A DNA stretch of 34,369 bases from NCBI GenBank assembly GCA_012720075.1, contig JAAXZE010000126.1, forward strand, positions 1-34,369. The letters are read 5' to 3'. The position numbers and the translations under genes were made by a program. Under the pieces are notes generated by a model. It made no database searches, had not been told where the DNA came from, and worked only from the letters and a program-made list of their open reading frames with translations. This DNA is from Clostridia bacterium. Its GTDB lineage: Bacteria > Bacillota > Peptococcia > Peptococcales > BICA1-8. Positions 33,334 through 34,369 of the stretch are shown here, one piece after another (position 1 is the stretch's first letter; each line of letters opens with the position of its first letter).

Positions 33334-34080
33334 TCAGTTAATTATTTCACCCATGTTTTTATTCAAATTTTCGCCCCATTCCTGCCTTTCCCTGTTTGTT
33401 AGCTTCCACTCGGTTGCTTCGCCAATAATCCTTAAAGGTTCTTTTGATCGATAAGAACGCGTTAAGTTACCAGGAAATTTTTGATCAGTAACATTTGGGT
33501 CGTTTTCAAATTCACCTATTGGTTCTACTATATAAATGCGTTCTCTTCCTTCTCCTTTTGCTAACGCTGCTGCCAGTCCTGCAACATTGACATTAGCAGT
33601 GAAATAAATGTGGTTCATTTTAAGATCGGGTTTGTAATTTGAATCTCCTCCCGCTGTCAGTAAATCACCGATCTGCAAATCTGCCTTTGTCCCATGATAA
33701 AATGGTCCTTCATCAGTGGGCGCACCTTTATATGAATTTGACAGTTCATAATATTTTTGGGCATTATCAGAATCACCCAACTCCTCAAAACATTTGGCAA
33801 TGTTTAGATATAAAGTTGGGTATGCGCTCTTAACATTTTCATCATTTATATTTAGTGCACACTGCAAAGCCGTTTCCATCCATTTCAATTTGTCTGTAAT
33901 ACTCTTTTGTTGACGAGCTAAATGATAAGCCGCAATAAACCTTTCATAGTCGTCTGTTGCTTCATTCCATGCTTTATGAAACATCTTGACGGCATCTTCA
34001 ATTTTTCCGTTTTCCTCCAAACTCATCCCGCTCATGCAGAGTTTTATAACGACGTTATTCGGATCAAATATTGCTGCCAT
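33334..34080 (-). CDS. TPR-Arr fusion: rifampin ADP-ribosyltransferase-like
   Basis: Residues ~8-118 are helical TPR-like repeats (SLEENGKIEDAVKMFHKAWN, FIAAYHLARQQKS, TLYLNIAKCFEELGDSDNAQ). Residues ~123-226 match Arr closely: GPFYHGTKADLQIGDLLTAG, MNHIYFTANVNVAGLAAALA, ERIYIVEPIGEFENDPNVTD and FPGNLTRSYRSKEPLRIIGE. The three Arr residues needed for NAD+-dependent ADP-ribosylation of rifamycins (His19, Tyr49, Asp84 in the mycobacterial enzyme) are His129, Tyr159 and Asp194 here, all at a constant offset of 110. It may inactivate rifamycins, or the TPR part may direct it to a protein. GGAGG lies seven bases before ATG 34080. An IS21 end lies 150 bases upstream. Confidence 0.9.
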   Translation of the reverse strand: MAAIFDPNNVVIKLCMSGMSLEENGKIEDAVKMFHKAWNEATDDYERFIAAYHLARQQKSITDKLKWMETALQCALNINDENVKSAYPTLYLNIAKCFEELGDSDNAQKYYELSNSYKGAPTDEGPFYHGTKADLQIGDLLTAGGDSNYKPDLKMNHIYFTANVNVAGLAAALAKGEGRERIYIVEPIGEFENDPNVTDQKFPGNLTRSYRSKEPLRIIGEATEWKLTNRERQEWGENLNKNMGEIIN

Positions 34081-34230
34081 TCAATTACCTCCAAATTAAA
34101 GGTTTATTTTTCCTGCCCAATGCATACATTCGGTTTTCCGCAGACGCCTTGCTGTTATCTTCTTCCTTCCGTTTTCGGATCATACGACAAACAATAAATT
34201 TGCCGGTCATGTATATACCTATTTCAGCGA

Positions 34231-34369
34231 TGTTAATGCTACTCTAAAAATGTACCATATACCGGCAAAAAAATAGGCCACCTTAATCAAATTTCCTGTA
34301 TGATTTTGTTGAACAGACACTATCGTACAGGAGGAAAGGATATGATTAAGATGGCTCAATTAGAGGATA
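34231..34369 (+). mobile_element. Left end of an IS21-family insertion sequence
   Basis: The element appears to begin TGTTAATGCTACTCTAAAAA at 34231. It carries spaced repeats of the IS21 terminal type (AAAAATGTACC at 34246-34256, AAAAATAGGCCACC at 34270-34283). It runs past the window edge, so the other end and the target duplication cannot be seen. The istA start follows at 34342. Confidence 0.7.
34342..34369 (+). CDS. istA: IS21-family transposase IstA, first nine residues
   Basis: After GGAGGAAAGGAT, the ATG at 34342 opens MIKMAQLED and is cut by the window end. IS21 IstA proteins commonly start with this MIKM-x-x-x-D-I-R pattern, and the terminal repeats just upstream support the call. 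Too little is present to identify the subtype. Confidence 0.65.

Overview
The window looks like a chromosomal stretch of a low-to-mid G+C Firmicute, most likely an anaerobic or sporogenic member of Clostridia. Supporting signs are strong AGGAGG ribosome-binding sites, frequent TTG/GTG starts, copper-amine-oxidase-N 'stalk' domains, a TIGR04076-type protein, CPBP proteases and an IS21 end. No rRNA, tRNA or CRISPR array was seen. Almost everything is on the minus strand; only the GNAT-Rnk gene, the RlmI-like methyltransferase and the IS21 transposase start are on plus.

Layout. (1) 1-6.7 kb: a Ca2+/Na+ exchanger cut by the window edge, a membrane chemoreceptor, protein-L-isoaspartate methyltransferase, a GNAT-Rnk fusion, a secreted stalk/DUF3298-like protein, and a G+C-rich RlmI-like rRNA methyltransferase. 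(2) 6.8-7.9 kb: a REP-like palindrome and an A+T-rich HNH endonuclease gene. (3) 8.0-17.3 kb: one long minus-strand operon of signalling and surface genes: NHL propeller + stalk protein, a 1232-residue FecR/propeller secreted protein, a metallo-beta-lactamase-fold hydrolase, a GAF-HD-GYP protein broken by one in-frame TGA, and a CHASE2 class III adenylate cyclase. (4) 17.5-23.7 kb: a peptide export operon: a CRP-like regulator, a peptidase-containing ABC exporter carrying two N-terminal cyclic-nucleotide-binding domains, a short HlyD-like adaptor, a cytoplasmic parvulin, a parvulin-less paralogue of its N-domain, and a 67-residue double-glycine precursor peptide with a tandem 10-residue repeat, closed by a clear terminator. 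(5) 23.9-34.4 kb: an accessory patchwork with CPBP proteases, a UbiA prenyltransferase, lipoprotein and relic genes, a ferredoxin/NapH-like/ArsR operon, zinc-ribbon and Cys-rich unknowns, a VOC-fold relic, a flavin reductase-like protein, a TPR-Arr (rifampin ADP-ribosyltransferase) fusion and the left end of an IS21-family element.

How the genes may work together. Regions 3 and 4 are adjacent and co-oriented. Region 3 encodes a predicted cAMP synthase with an extracytoplasmic sensor plus possible cyclic-nucleotide hydrolases. Region 4 encodes a transcription factor and a peptide exporter that both carry intact cyclic-nucleotide-binding motifs. The most interesting hypothesis is therefore a cyclic-nucleotide-gated system that matures and exports a small double-glycine peptide. 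The domain assignments are read from sequence; the coupling between the two operons is inference.
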